Shown: positions 8,507-18,238, counted from the first letter of the stretch. The stretch is 64,000 bases of DNA from Stieleria magnilauensis (GCA_007753675.1 CP036432.1:2268394-2332393), one strand, 5' to 3'. Program-made: numbers and translations. The notes: a model not told the origin generated them from the letters alone.

Positions 8507-10630
8507 GTGACCTTACGAGCGTGGCTTTCGTTTGTCTTTCTGGCACTTCTGTGCATCTCGCCGGGATTCTCGGCCGATGCCGAGAATGGGTACGTGGTGG
8601 ATGTGCCCGTCCCACTGGGCGGCCAATCGGCCACAGCGCTGATCGGACAGCTGGAGCGATTGGCAAAATCCGCGCCACAAGACGGGCGGCTGGACGTCGT
8701 GCTCCGTTACGATGCGGAGTCCTCCGGAGGCGAAGCGACCTCGTTCGAAGACGCGTTGAAAGTCGCCCGGGCGGTCACCGGCGACCGGCTCCGGTCGCTG
8801 CGAATCGTGTCCTTTGTCCAAGGCAGCGTGACCGGTCATTCACTGCTGCCGATCCTGGCATCCGACTCAATCCTGCTTTCATCAGGCGCCCGACTGATCG
8901 ATGCCTCCGCCGGCGAGAGCGACCAGGACGAAACGATCGTCTTGGCCTATCAAAGCATCGCCGCCCGCCGTGGCCTGTTTCCAAAACCGGTCGTCGCCGC
9001 GCTGATCGATCCCGACGTCGAACTGGCTTGGGTCAGCAACGTCGGCGGCGGAAAGTCCTTCGCCGGGGGTGAAGAACTCGTGAAACTACGTGAAACAGGC
9101 GAGGTTTTAGAAGAAGAAGTGTGGAGCGCGGCGGGCGTGCCGGCCACCGTCTCGGCCGATCAGCTGCGGTCGGCGCGGATCGCCGCCGGCATCGTCGAGA
9201 CGCTCGAAGAAGCCGCCGAAGTGCTCGACCTGGCACAGATCATTCCCGTCGAATCGGACGCCATCGGGGGAGTCACCAACGGAGTGCTGCTGGAAATCAC
9301 CGGCTCAATCTCTCGCAGTCGGGTGCGGCGCTGGCAAAGCAATCTCAACGGGTCGCTGGTCGAGGGCTCGGTCAACACGTGGCTGATAGCACTCGATTCG
9401 ATCGGCGGCGACCTGGATCAAAGCGCCAGCTTGGCCAGCTCATTCGCGATGCCCGAACCGCCGCTGCGAACCGTCGTCGGGCTTGTCAGTAAAGAAGCTC
9501 GCAGCGACAGCGCGCTGTTGGCGGTGGCGTGCAAACCGCTGTACATGACCCCCGATGCGATCCTGGGCGGGACCGGCGCCGATGAGATCTCGCTGACCGA
9601 TCTGGACAATCACGACGAGCTGATCGACAGCATCGCCCGAGCCACCAAACGCCCCGTGGGCTTGATCCGCGGCCTATTGTGCAGTGACCTGGAAGTCTAT
9701 CGATACACCAACAAGAAGACGGGCAGGGTCAAATACACCACGCCGGCTGACCTGGTTTCCCAATCCGACGATCCCGACTTGGAACGCGATCGCTGGGAAA
9801 AAGGCGAACGCATCGAAATGAAAGAAGGACTGACCGCCGAACGAGCCATCGAGCTGGGACTGGCCGACGGGCGCAGCGATTCGCTCGACGATGTCGCCCG
9901 TCGCAGCGGCATGGAAGCGGTGCCCAAACCGGTTTCCGATCGAGGCCTGGTTCGATTCGTCGAACGACTCGGTCGCAGCCAAGGTCTGATGATGATCTTG
10001 CTGATGGTCGGGTTCGTCGCCCTGTCCGCAGAAATGAACGCCCCCGGCATGGGTGTGCCCGGTTTTCTGGCCATGGTCTGCTTCGGATTGTTCTTTTGGA
10101 TGAACTACTTGGCCGGAACCGCCGAATGGCTGGAGCTGGTCCTGTTGATGCTCGGACTGTGCTGTATCGCGTTGGAGATCTTCGTGATTCCCGGTTTCGG
10201 AATCTTCGGCATCGGCGGGCTGATCATGACGATCGCATCGATCGTGCTGATGAGTCAGACCTTTGTGTTGCCGCAAAACTCCTACCAACTGGCCGTCATC
10301 ACGCGGGGACTTTGGGCAGCCCTGGGAAGCCTGCTAGGCCTGTTCGGGGGGTTTGTATTGATGCGGCAATTCTTTCCCCATCTGCCGCTGTTTCGCCACT
10401 TGATCATGGAAACACCGGACGCCGAAGCGATCCACCAAGCCGAGAAACTCGCGGATTTTAGCGCGTTGTTGCACCAAACCGGTCAAACCACGACTCCGCT
10501 GCGACCGAGCGGAAAAGCCCGTTTCGGCGATCAAGTCGTTCAAGTCGTCAGCGACGGGTCGATGATCGACAAAGGGGTCTCGGTGACCGTGATCGATGTG
10601 CAAGGTGCCAAGGTGGTCGTCGAAGAATAG
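8507..10630 (+). CDS. Long NfeD-family protein (ClpP-like serine protease class, membrane)
   Basis: Member of the long NfeD (NfeD1b) family: a periplasmic ClpP/crotonase-like domain fused to polytopic membrane helices and a C-terminal NfeD OB-fold domain, usually coupled to flotillin/stomatin proteins and thought to act in membrane quality control. GTG at 8507, preceded by GGAG at 8495-8498, gives 707 residues with a signal peptide (LSFVFLALLCISPGFSADA). Two ClpP-like repeats seem present: residues about 30-240 and 260-470. Four to five membrane helices follow at about 490-640 (LMMILLMVGFVALSAE onward). The last 70 residues (GKARFGDQVVQVVSDG) form the NfeD domain. The expected catalytic Ser/Lys pair is not obvious. 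The short NfeD gene starts three bases after its stop. Confidence 0.85.
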   Translation: MTLRAWLSFVFLALLCISPGFSADAENGYVVDVPVPLGGQSATALIGQLERLAKSAPQDGRLDVVLRYDAESSGGEATSFEDALKVARAVTGDRLRSLRIVSFVQGSVTGHSLLPILASDSILLSSGARLIDASAGESDQDETIVLAYQSIAARRGLFPKPVVAALIDPDVELAWVSNVGGGKSFAGGEELVKLRETGEVLEEEVWSAAGVPATVSADQLRSARIAAGIVETLEEAAEVLDLAQIIPVESDAIGGVTNGVLLEITGSISRSRVRRWQSNLNGSLVEGSVNTWLIALDSIGGDLDQSASLASSFAMPEPPLRTVVGLVSKEARSDSALLAVACKPLYMTPDAILGGTGADEISLTDLDNHDELIDSIARATKRPVGLIRGLLCSDLEVYRYTNKKTGRVKYTTPADLVSQSDDPDLERDRWEKGERIEMKEGLTAERAIELGLADGRSDSLDDVARRSGMEAVPKPVSDRGLVRFVERLGRSQGLMMILLMVGFVALSAEMNAPGMGVPGFLAMVCFGLFFWMNYLAGTAEWLELVLLMLGLCCIALEIFVIPGFGIFGIGGLIMTIASIVLMSQTFVLPQNSYQLAVITRGLWAALGSLLGLFGGFVLMRQFFPHLPLFRHLIMETPDAEAIHQAEKLADFSALLHQTGQTTTPLRPSGKARFGDQVVQVVSDGSMIDKGVSVTVIDVQGAKVVVEE

Positions 10631-10633
10631 CCC

Positions 10634-11221
10634 ATGCCGCTGACATACTCCCTTGCTTTGCTAGCACTCTTTTACGTCCTGCTGGTGGGCGAGTTTTTCA
10701 TTCCCAGCGCGGGGATGGTTGGTTTTGCCGCCGCGATCGCCGCGACGACATCGATTGTGATCGCGTTCACGCACAGCGCGACGGCTGGTTTTGCCGTGAC
10801 GGCCACCGTCGTGCTTTCCACGCCGGTGGTGCTGGTCATGATGATCCGCTACTGGCCGCACACGGCGATCGGCAAACGGATCCTCAACCGTCGCCCAGGC
10901 CAGCTCGACGAGCCGACCGAAAGCCGCTTGCGGAGCGGCGAGAAGCGGAAAGATTTGGTGGGACGCTCCGGGATCGCCAAAACCAACCTGCTTCCCAGCG
11001 GGTTGGTCGTCATCGACGGCAAACGACTCGACGCGGTGTCCGACGGCAGCCCGATCGATGCCGGCACGGAAATCGTGGTGATCAGCGCGGTGGCGGGCAA
11101 GTTGCGCGTTCGGGTTGCCGAGCGAGCCGACTTGCATCCCGAACAAGTCGACGTTGAGCGGCGAACGGAATCGATCGAGGCGACGCTCGAGTCGCTGGAT
11201 CTGGATGAATTGGACGAGTAA
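10634..11221 (+). CDS. Short NfeD-family membrane protein
   Basis: NfeD1a-like partner protein of 195 residues. Three hydrophobic segments occupy residues about 3-75 (LALLALFYVLLVGEFFIPSA and two more), then a basic linker. The C-terminal OB-fold domain has the family pattern LVGRSGIAKTNLLPSGLVV, DGKRLDAVSDG and IDAGTEIVVI. An acidic tail closes the protein. It begins three bases after the long NfeD and is followed by floA, so the three are probably one transcript. The known family association is that NfeD and FloA act together on membrane domains. Confidence 0.85.
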   Translation: MPLTYSLALLALFYVLLVGEFFIPSAGMVGFAAAIAATTSIVIAFTHSATAGFAVTATVVLSTPVVLVMMIRYWPHTAIGKRILNRRPGQLDEPTESRLRSGEKRKDLVGRSGIAKTNLLPSGLVVIDGKRLDAVSDGSPIDAGTEIVVISAVAGKLRVRVAERADLHPEQVDVERRTESIEATLESLDLDELDE

Positions 11222-11375
11222 CCGTGGGCAGGTTTGTCGACGGGTGTCGCGGGCCGCGATCGGATCCGGTACATTTGACAAAGGTATTGTCGGTCCAAGG
11301 ACGTGGAATCATCACACGGGTTGGCGTGACAAACTGATCGGCTGAACTCGATTCGCACGGACAGGATGCAACACA

Positions 11376-12479
11376 ATGGTTTTCGGGTCGTCACCTCCAG
11401 CTACTCTCATCGCGTGGTCATCGAATTTACTTGCCGTCGAAGCAAGTGATTTGACCGTTCCGGCGCTCGTGGGCGCCTTGATTTTGATCGGCATCGCGCT
11501 GGTCGTCTTTTTTGTGTTTGCCAGCTACTTCGGCATCTGGGTGCAATCCTGGTTGACCGGTGCCGGCGTGGGCATCGGCGACTTGATCGGCATGACATTT
11601 CGAAAGGTCAATGCACGGTCGATCGTCCGCAGTAAGATCATGGCCGTCCAAGCGGGCTTGGATGACCCGGCGATGACCAGCGAGGCATTGGAAGCACATT
11701 ACCTGGCCGGCGGAAACGTGCAACAAGTCGTCCGTGCGGTGATCGCGGCCAAGAAAGCCAAAACGATTTCGTTGACGTTCCGCGAGGCCGCCGCCATCGA
11801 TTTGGCCGGACGCGATGTCTTGGAATCTGTCAAAACCAGCGTGTACCCCAAAGTGATCGACTGCCCGCCGCGTGGCTCCGTCAAACCGTCGTTGGATGCC
11901 GTCGCCAAAGACGGAATCCAATTGAAGGTGCGTGCGCGAGTCACGGTTCGAGCCAACTTGCAGCAGTTGATCGGCGGTGCGACCGAAGAAACCATCATCG
12001 CACGCGTCGGCGAAGGGATTGTCAGTGCGATCGGCAGCGCGGACAGTCACGCCGCGGTGCTCGAAAACCCCGACGTGATCAGTAAAGCCGTGCTCGCCAA
12101 ACGTCTTGATTCGCAAACCGCGTTTGAAATCGTTTCGATCGACATCGCGGACATCGATGTCGGGGCCAACATCGGCGCCCGGCTGATGGCGGACCAGGCC
12201 GAAGCCGACACGCAAGTCGCCCGGGCTCGCGCCGAAGGCAAACGTGCCGCGGCGGCGGCGGAAGAGAAAGAGATGGAAGCCAAGGTCGAAGAAAGCCGTG
12301 CCGCGCTGGTGATGGCCCAAGCGTCCGTCCCGGAGGCGATGAGCGAAGCGTTCCGAACCGGAAAGCTGCACATCCTGGATTACTACAAATTGCAAAACGT
12401 GAGCGCCGACACGGAGATGCGGAAATCGATCGCATCGACGGGCCAGTCACGAAACAGTTCCGACAGAAAGAACGCATGA
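11376..12479 (+). CDS. floA: Flotillin-like protein FloA
   Basis: SPFH/flotillin-like lipid-domain scaffold of the UPF0365/FloA group, anchored by one N-terminal hairpin and oligomerising at the inner membrane. The 367-residue product has a hydrophobic stretch at about residues 28-52 ([19 protein letters not shown]), then the strongly conserved FloA body: [72 protein letters not shown] and [14 protein letters not shown] sequence. A coiled coil rich in Ala and Glu follows ([20 protein letters not shown]) and a conserved [20 protein letters not shown]. The N-terminus is about 30 residues longer than most. It follows the two NfeD genes. Confidence 0.93.
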   Translation: MVFGSSPPATLIAWSSNLLAVEASDLTVPALVGALILIGIALVVFFVFASYFGIWVQSWLTGAGVGIGDLIGMTFRKVNARSIVRSKIMAVQAGLDDPAMTSEALEAHYLAGGNVQQVVRAVIAAKKAKTISLTFREAAAIDLAGRDVLESVKTSVYPKVIDCPPRGSVKPSLDAVAKDGIQLKVRARVTVRANLQQLIGGATEETIIARVGEGIVSAIGSADSHAAVLENPDVISKAVLAKRLDSQTAFEIVSIDIADIDVGANIGARLMADQAEADTQVARARAEGKRAAAAAEEKEMEAKVEESRAALVMAQASVPEAMSEAFRTGKLHILDYYKLQNVSADTEMRKSIASTGQSRNSSDRKNA

Positions 12480-12521
12480 TCGATGCGTCCAATGCGACTC
12501 AGACCAACACCCGAGTGAAGC

Positions 12522-12980
12522 ATGGCTGGTGATCTAGAAGACTTTCTCAAACGCGCCGCCGAACGCCGCGCCCAAAAGCAACAACAGGCCGGTGGTGGTG
12601 GTGCAGGCGGTGGCAGACCGGCAAGGCCGGCGCCGAAACCACGGCCCAAACCGGAATACACCGAGGCCAGGCGGGAACGTCAAGTTCGCCAGCGCTACGA
12701 AGAACCGATTCCGGTGGCAGAACTCGTCGAACCGGTCAACCCGCTTGCCGAACAACAGCGCAAGTTGGCCGAGTCGAAGAAAAAAGCCGCCGAAGCACGC
12801 GAAAAACTGGCGCAACAACAACGCGACATTCACGAGCCTCAGGAAGCCGATCGCGGAGTCATCTCCATCGCCGGCGGATCACCCGCGGAGCAATTGTTGG
12901 ATCTGATCCAACGTCCCGGCGGGTTGCAGCAGGCGTTCCTGCTACGCGAAATCCTGGAACGCCCCGAAGACCGCTGGTAA
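12522..12980 (+). CDS. Small coiled-coil protein downstream of floA
   Basis: Not recognised as a named family. The 152-residue product starts MAGDLEDFLKRAAERRAQK, has a Gly/Pro/Lys-rich low-complexity stretch at about 25-45, a predicted coiled coil at about 70-105 (EQQRKLAESKKKAAEAREK) and an ordered C-terminus ending LLREILERPEDRW. No signal peptide or membrane helix. It begins 42 bases after floA on the same strand, so it may be cotranscribed and could act with FloA; this is inference from position only. Its end converges on the kinase gene. Confidence 0.7.
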   Translation: MAGDLEDFLKRAAERRAQKQQQAGGGGAGGGRPARPAPKPRPKPEYTEARRERQVRQRYEEPIPVAELVEPVNPLAEQQRKLAESKKKAAEAREKLAQQQRDIHEPQEADRGVISIAGGSPAEQLLDLIQRPGGLQQAFLLREILERPEDRW

Positions 12981-13043
12981 GCCGGCCGCTCCGTCCCACT
13001 CAACGTCGGGCATGCTGTGCATGCCGGTCGTGCTTCGTCAACG

Positions 13044-14390
13044 CTACTGCGACACGAACTCGCGGACGCAGTACAGCGCGGTGAGGGCACCGAGCACGAT
13101 GCCGAGCATCAGCCCGCCGACAAAGCCCACGGGGAAAGGTTTGCGGCGTTCTCGCGGCATCGACGGATCGATCGGTTGATCCAACACCAGCGGAATCGAT
13201 GAATCCGAGGGGACCATTCCGACCTTGGACCCCTGCGTGCCAGAGCTTTGGTTGCCGGAACCCTGTAGGCCGGAACTGTACTGGCCCGAACCGATCACCG
13301 GTGGCCCATCGGCGGAGACCGTTGGCCCCCACTCCGGTCCGTCATCCATTCCGATCGGCGGCGCCGTCCATGCCTGACGCTCGATCGGCCGATCGACTTC
13401 AAACGAGGTCGTGCACCAAACCTCCAATCGCTCGGCCACTTCGTTCGCGGTCGCGATACGCCGCGACGGATCCTTTTCCATCATGTCGGCGATCGTGTCC
13501 ACGAAGTCCTCGGACAAATCCGGGGCAAATTTTCGCGGATGCCAGGGCGTCTGCTCGCAGTGTCGTTTGCATTTGCTTTTGGAATCGCCACCGGGAAAGG
13601 GCACCTTGCCCGTCACGGTGTAATACAGCGTACAACCGAGCGAGTAGAGATCGCTGGCCGGTCCGATGGCCCGGGGATTTCGAATCTGTTCGGGGGACAG
13701 ATAGTCCGCGGTCCCGACGATCTTTCCGGCGCGTGGATCGTCATCCAATCCCATGCTCCACGCAGCCAAGCCGATGTCAGAGACCTTGGCGTGGCCTTCG
13801 GGGGTCACGAGGATGTTTCCCGGTTTGACGTCGCGATGCACCAGCCCCAAGTCGTGAGCGTATTGAAGCCCCCGTGCGGCTTGCGAGATCACCAAAGCAG
13901 CGTGATTCATGCTGAGCGGGCCGCCGCGACGCACCAATTTCCGCAAGTCGGTTCCCGGAACATATTCGGTGACCAGGTAGTGCACACTGCCATCTCGGCC
14001 GGCGTCGTAGGCGCGGACGACGAAGGGGCAGTCCAACCCGGCCTGCACGCGGATTTCACGGGTGAAGGAATCTCGCGAGAGGGCCGTCGACTTTTCTAGC
14101 GGCAGCACTTTGACGGCGCATTCGCGGCCCATCACTTTGTGCACGGCCTTGAAGACTTGCCCCATTCCTCCCTGGCCGATCCAGTCGGTGATCAGGTAAG
14201 GTCCCAACGTCAACTTGGTCCGTCCGGTGTGTAGTTGTTGCGCCTGGTAGGCGGTCAACAGTCCGCTTTTGACCAGGGTCGCGGCGATCAATGCATCGTC
14301 GTCCGCACCGACTTTATCGATGACTTTGGCCATCTGACGCTGGGACACCAAGCCGCTGCGGATGGCAGATTCTTTGAACACACTGCCCAT
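13044..14390 (-). CDS. Hanks-type Ser/Thr protein kinase, single C-terminal membrane helix
   Basis: Eukaryotic-like protein kinase of 448 residues. An N-terminal helical domain of about 60 residues (SGLLTAYQAQQLHTGR) is common in planctomycete kinases. The kinase core has the glycine loop IGQGGMGQVF (71-80), ATP lysine K94 in CAVKVL, catalytic HRDVKPGN (D187, N192) and DIG at 205-207 instead of DFG, then GTADYLSPEQ and the SDLYSLGCTLY segment. After a Ser/Gly-rich linker a hydrophobic helix at about 420-440 anchors it to the membrane with almost nothing outside. It starts two bases after the stop of the upstream permease, so translation is probably coupled; control of transport by phosphorylation is a testable inference. 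Confidence 0.93.
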   Translation of the reverse strand: MGSVFKESAIRSGLVSQRQMAKVIDKVGADDDALIAATLVKSGLLTAYQAQQLHTGRTKLTLGPYLITDWIGQGGMGQVFKAVHKVMGRECAVKVLPLEKSTALSRDSFTREIRVQAGLDCPFVVRAYDAGRDGSVHYLVTEYVPGTDLRKLVRRGGPLSMNHAALVISQAARGLQYAHDLGLVHRDVKPGNILVTPEGHAKVSDIGLAAWSMGLDDDPRAGKIVGTADYLSPEQIRNPRAIGPASDLYSLGCTLYYTVTGKVPFPGGDSKSKCKRHCEQTPWHPRKFAPDLSEDFVDTIADMMEKDPSRRIATANEVAERLEVWCTTSFEVDRPIERQAWTAPPIGMDDGPEWGPTVSADGPPVIGSGQYSSGLQGSGNQSSGTQGSKVGMVPSDSSIPLVLDQPIDPSMPRERRKPFPVGFVGGLMLGIVLGALTALYCVREFVSQ

Positions 14391-14392
14391 GT

Positions 14393-16606
14393 CTAACTCT
14401 CCAACTTCATTCCGCCGCCGCTTCGCACCAGCGCGACCCGTGGTAAGTCGCCGACGAGTTCTTCCAGGTGCATCAGAAACTCCGTATCCTCGCCTTCGGC
14501 AGGAATCGCAAGCCCCAGATAGACGAACGCGGCATCACGGCTGGTCGTTTGGATGGCGTGCGCCGCATTATCGCTGACGACGACTTTGGTTTGCCCGACG
14601 ATTCGGGCTTCCCTGAGCAAACCTTCCAAGTGGGAGTTTACTTCATCGATCGCCGAATCGCTTTGCACGACCCGCAGTAATCGCAACTGCCGCCCCTGCC
14701 AGGTCGGGTGGGACAGCATCAGATGGGCCAACAACACCATCAATTCACCGTTGGCCCGTCCCCGCCACCAGACGTCGACGGTCCCGCTGGGCGCGACGTC
14801 CTCGCCTTCGGATTCATCGATCTGCCGCAGCACCACCACGCTGCGATCGAGGCCTTCGAGATTTCGCAGCAGGCCGCCAAAGACGTGCATTCGATCGGCC
14901 GACAAGGGGCATCCCATCAAAACCACGTTCGGTCGCAACCGTCCCAGCCCCTGGCACTGTACCAGCGCCTGAACCCCCGCGGTGTAATCACTGGCCACGA
15001 CCACGGCGGGAAAGGCGGCCAGCCGGCGTTCCTTGATCATCGCGTGCAAGATCGATTCCTGACTCGCCAGACGCTCGGATTGGTCATCCAGTCCACCGGG
15101 GATCACCTGCGCCAATGCCAAAACCCCTGTCTCCCGCGACAACCAACTGCCAAACACGACCAGGTGCGGACGCGAGAATCCGCTGCCACTGAATGCCAGG
15201 ATAAACGGTCGCCAGTTCTTGGGATGGTACAGACTGTCTTCCAGCTTCAACAGATTGCGACGGGTGCGTTCGAACAACAAGCCGCTGCCCAAATCGCCCC
15301 AATCGGCGTTCACATCCGCACGCGTCAGGTAGGAGTGCAAGGCGGCGACCAAACCGCTCGCCACGATCGCCCAGCGCCAATCGATCAACAACATCACCAG
15401 CCCACAGCCGATCGCGCCGGCGAGGGCAGTGACCCAATTGCTGTAACGGAACTGGGGCCGGTAACTGGGGTTGTTGGTGATCGATTCGTAGAACGTCGCC
15501 AGATTGAGAAGTCCGTAGGTCAGCAGGAACGCCATCGTGATCAGGGGCGCGATCGAATCGAGGTCCGCCGCCATGATGCCGGTTTGAGCGATCAGTGCCG
15601 TGACCAAGATCGCCCGCCGAGGCTCACCGTCGTCGCTGCTGACGCCCAGGGGTACCAGTTGCAAGAAGACACGGTCGCGGGCCAGCGATTGCAAGATCCG
15701 CGGGGCCCCCATCATGCTGCCCAGCGCCGAGGAAAGCGTCGCCGCAAAAACGCCCAGCGTGATCAACAACGGAAACATCGCCACATTGCTGACGACCATG
15801 TTGCTGCCGATCAAGTCTTCACGACTCGCGCTGCCGCCCAGACAAACCGCCATCGATGCATAAATCAACATCGTGACGACGACGGCTGAGAGCGTGCCGA
15901 TCGGGATCGAACGCGCCGGATCACGAAGATCACCCGACATGTTCGCCCCCGCCATGATCCCGGTGACCGCGGGAAAGAACAACGCAAAGACGGTCCAGAA
16001 TGACTCCGTCCCCTCGAACCCGGTGCCCCAATTGGACGCCAAATTCTGCATGTCGAAGTTCCCGGCCGCACCGCCGAAGAACGACAGCAGCGAAATCACC
16101 ACGCTGGCCAAGATCACGAATTGAATCTTGATCGCCCAGCTGGCACCGACCCAAACACAAACGGTCACCATCAGATTGGTCAAAGACGCAACCAGGATCG
16201 GTGACGTTCCCTCGGGCAGCAACACCAACAACGCTTCGGAAAAACCGATCACGTACATCGCCACCGAAAGCGCCTGGGCGGCAAAAAAGACCAATCCGAT
16301 CGCGCCGCCAAATTCCGGCCCCAGGCTGCGGCTGATCAGAAAGTACGCGCCTCCGCCTTCGACACGCGTGTTGGTGGCGATCGCTGAAAGCGACAAACTG
16401 GTCAGGGTGGTGATGGCGTTACTGGCCAAGACGATGACCAGGGCAGCAAAGACGCCGGCCTGTCCCACGACAAAGCCGAAACGCAAAAACATGATGACGC
16501 CCAGGATCGTCAGCACACAGGGTGTGAAGACGCCCCCGAAGGTCGAAAATGAATTCCCTTTCTCTCCACCCTTCACAGCGGACTCCGGATCGCTTGACGG
16601 AAACAC
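14393..16606 (-). CDS. SLC12/APC-type cation-chloride cotransporter-like permease
   Basis: Polytopic inner-membrane transporter of the amino acid-polyamine-cation superfamily, closest in pattern to the Na-K-Cl cotransporter (SLC12) branch. The N-terminus reads FSTFGGVFTPCVLTILGVIM, the first-helix signature of that branch, followed by about twelve hydrophobic segments up to residue 430 including NTRVEGGGAYFLISRSLGPE, FFPAVTGIMAGANMSGDLRD and SALGSMMGAPRILQSLARD. The last 300 residues form a soluble domain with VVLMGCP and a Ser/Asp-rich region, as in the cytosolic domain of SLC12 proteins. Length of 737 residues fits. The substrate is not certain; K+/Cl- is suggested by family only. The kinase gene follows with two bases between. 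Confidence 0.82.
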   Translation of the reverse strand: MFPSSDPESAVKGGEKGNSFSTFGGVFTPCVLTILGVIMFLRFGFVVGQAGVFAALVIVLASNAITTLTSLSLSAIATNTRVEGGGAYFLISRSLGPEFGGAIGLVFFAAQALSVAMYVIGFSEALLVLLPEGTSPILVASLTNLMVTVCVWVGASWAIKIQFVILASVVISLLSFFGGAAGNFDMQNLASNWGTGFEGTESFWTVFALFFPAVTGIMAGANMSGDLRDPARSIPIGTLSAVVVTMLIYASMAVCLGGSASREDLIGSNMVVSNVAMFPLLITLGVFAATLSSALGSMMGAPRILQSLARDRVFLQLVPLGVSSDDGEPRRAILVTALIAQTGIMAADLDSIAPLITMAFLLTYGLLNLATFYESITNNPSYRPQFRYSNWVTALAGAIGCGLVMLLIDWRWAIVASGLVAALHSYLTRADVNADWGDLGSGLLFERTRRNLLKLEDSLYHPKNWRPFILAFSGSGFSRPHLVVFGSWLSRETGVLALAQVIPGGLDDQSERLASQESILHAMIKERRLAAFPAVVVASDYTAGVQALVQCQGLGRLRPNVVLMGCPLSADRMHVFGGLLRNLEGLDRSVVVLRQIDESEGEDVAPSGTVDVWWRGRANGELMVLLAHLMLSHPTWQGRQLRLLRVVQSDSAIDEVNSHLEGLLREARIVGQTKVVVSDNAAHAIQTTSRDAAFVYLGLAIPAEGEDTEFLMHLEELVGDLPRVALVRSGGGMKLES

Positions 16607-16895
16607 ACGACCGGTTCGAACCCAACCGGCCGGTCACCGCAGTGATTCTAGCGGCCGGGGACCGTTTGCGGGATCCCGCGACGCCCGCCCCATTCCAATC
16701 GCGGACGCCACGGCCTGTCGATCTAAGCCCGTACGCGTTAACAAGGGGCCACGCGGCGCCCCTCGCCCCTGCGTACCTGGAATCAGTGCGCTGATTTTGG
16801 AACTTCGATTCAATCGACAGGAAATCAAACGGGCCGATTGCAGTGCAACGCTAGTAGTGCCCGCGTGAAGACAGCCCCATTACGCGATAATAATG

Positions 16896-16973
16896 AACCC
16901 ACGGATGGCAGCGCGAACCCACGGATGAAAACCAGCTAACGATCCGTGGGTTCGCGCTGCCATCGGTGGGTTT
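16896..16973. repeat. 31-bp inverted repeat between permease start and TatD-like gene
   Basis: Arms at 16896-16926 and 16942-16972 pair over 31 bases with one mismatch around a 15-base loop; each arm itself holds two copies of acccacgg, one on each side of a gcagcgcg core. It stands alone in the 417-base space before the permease start (the rest, including 16740-16770, has only a short GC-rich palindrome and no gene). It could terminate the leftward transcript upstream or be a dispersed repeat. Confidence 0.8.
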
Positions 16974-17023
16974 AAATGGGGAGGGACCGGAGACGCTTGC
17001 GCCCAATCAAACTCGATACCGCA

Positions 17024-17836
17024 CTACCTGCGTGGGGTGAAATTGAACTGCTTGCTTTTGGAAAAGAATTCAAGCGGGTTGTCGTAAACGACTTTGCGGA
17101 CCAGGGATTCCGACAGACCGCGACGTCGCATCTCGAAGATCAGATCCGGGACCGCAGTCGGTTTACTCGGCCCCCAATCGCCGGCCGAATTGACCAACAA
17201 CCGCTCGCCGCCGGTCTGCTCGATCATGTCGACCGCTCGCTCGGGCGTGCATTTGGTGACCGGGTAAAGCGTCATTCCGCCCCAGAACCCGCGATCCAAC
17301 ACTTCGCCGATCGTGTGCTCTTCGACGTGATCGACCAAAATCCGATCGCGCTGCAGGCGTTTGTCATCACACAGCATGTCCAGAATCATCCGCGTTCCCT
17401 GGTATTTGTCTTCCAGGTGCGGCGTGTGGATCAAAATCGATTGGCCGTGCTCGGCGGCCAGATCCAGATGCTCCAAGAAAATGGTGGCCTCGTTCTTGGT
17501 GTTCTTGTTCAGCCCGATCTCGCCGATCCCCAGCACATTGGGCTTGTCCAAAAACTCGGGAATCATCGCGATCACGTCGCGTGACAGCTGGACGTTTTCG
17601 GCTTCTTTGGCGTTGATGCACAACCACGTGAAATGCTGGATCCCGTATTGTGCCGCCCGAGCCGGCTCGGTTTCGGTCAACTGACGAAAGTAATCACGGA
17701 ATCCGTCGACGCTGCCCCGGTCATATCCGGCCCAGAACGCCGGTTCACTCATCGCCACACAGCCCATCCGCGCTAGGGTCGCATAATCATCCGTCGTGCG
17801 GGAAACCATGTGGATATGCGGGTCGATGTAGTCCAT
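17024..17836 (-). CDS. TatD-like metal-dependent hydrolase
   Basis: Amidohydrolase-superfamily TIM barrel of the TatD group. The 270-residue product has the metal-binding DPHIHM at residues 5-10, GIGEIGLNK with the conserved Glu at about 134, LIHTPH with a further His, DHVEEHT and a late Asp in VNSAGDWG. These give a complete divalent-metal site. TatD proteins are nucleases or related hydrolases; this branch, with DYIDPHIHMVSRTTDDY at the N-terminus, also occurs in clusters of unknown-product synthesis, so a nuclease role is not certain. It stands alone, with an inverted repeat on its downstream side. Confidence 0.85.
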   Translation of the reverse strand: MDYIDPHIHMVSRTTDDYATLARMGCVAMSEPAFWAGYDRGSVDGFRDYFRQLTETEPARAAQYGIQHFTWLCINAKEAENVQLSRDVIAMIPEFLDKPNVLGIGEIGLNKNTKNEATIFLEHLDLAAEHGQSILIHTPHLEDKYQGTRMILDMLCDDKRLQRDRILVDHVEEHTIGEVLDRGFWGGMTLYPVTKCTPERAVDMIEQTGGERLLVNSAGDWGPSKPTAVPDLIFEMRRRGLSESLVRKVVYDNPLEFFSKSKQFNFTPRR

Positions 17837-17962
17837 ACGTGATCTATGTCAGTGAAAGTGAAAGTTGACCGCGACGATGCACCACTCGCGGGGCATCGAT
17901 CGACAAAAGTCATCGCGCGACTCGTTCGGCGACCTGCCTGAAGTTTAACGCAAGCCCGACGT

Positions 17963-18238
17963 TTACGCTTCTGTGATCCCCAGTTGTTGACGCCAATCGG
18001 TGTCATACTTTCGCGAAAACAATTGCTGCAACCGCTCCGCCCGACTCGGCTCCTCGGACAACAGAATCTTCGTCGCTTCGATCAACAGCTCGCGTTTCGA
18101 TCTTGCCCCATCCTCAAGCGGCGCTGTTTCACACGCCCGGTCGATTCGATCCAGCGTCGCGGCAACTTCCAACAGCTTCGCCCGGACCTCCAAAAACGAT
18201 TCCGCGACAATTTGATCGCCGTTTCGCACGTTTGTCAT
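17963..18238 (-). CDS. Small helical protein of unknown function
   Basis: Not recognised. A 91-residue acidic protein starting MTNVRNGDQIVAESF that appears entirely helical, with heptad-like spacing in FLEVRAKLLEVAATLDRIDR and a conserved-looking C-terminus (RKYDTDWRQQLGITEA). No membrane segment. Codon use resembles neighbouring genes, with strong third-position GC, which supports coding. It lies between the TatD-like gene and the M50/HlyD locus on the same strand, but 100 bases from each, so no operon link is claimed. Confidence 0.6.
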   Translation of the reverse strand: MTNVRNGDQIVAESFLEVRAKLLEVAATLDRIDRACETAPLEDGARSKRELLIEATKILLSEEPSRAERLQQLFSRKYDTDWRQQLGITEA

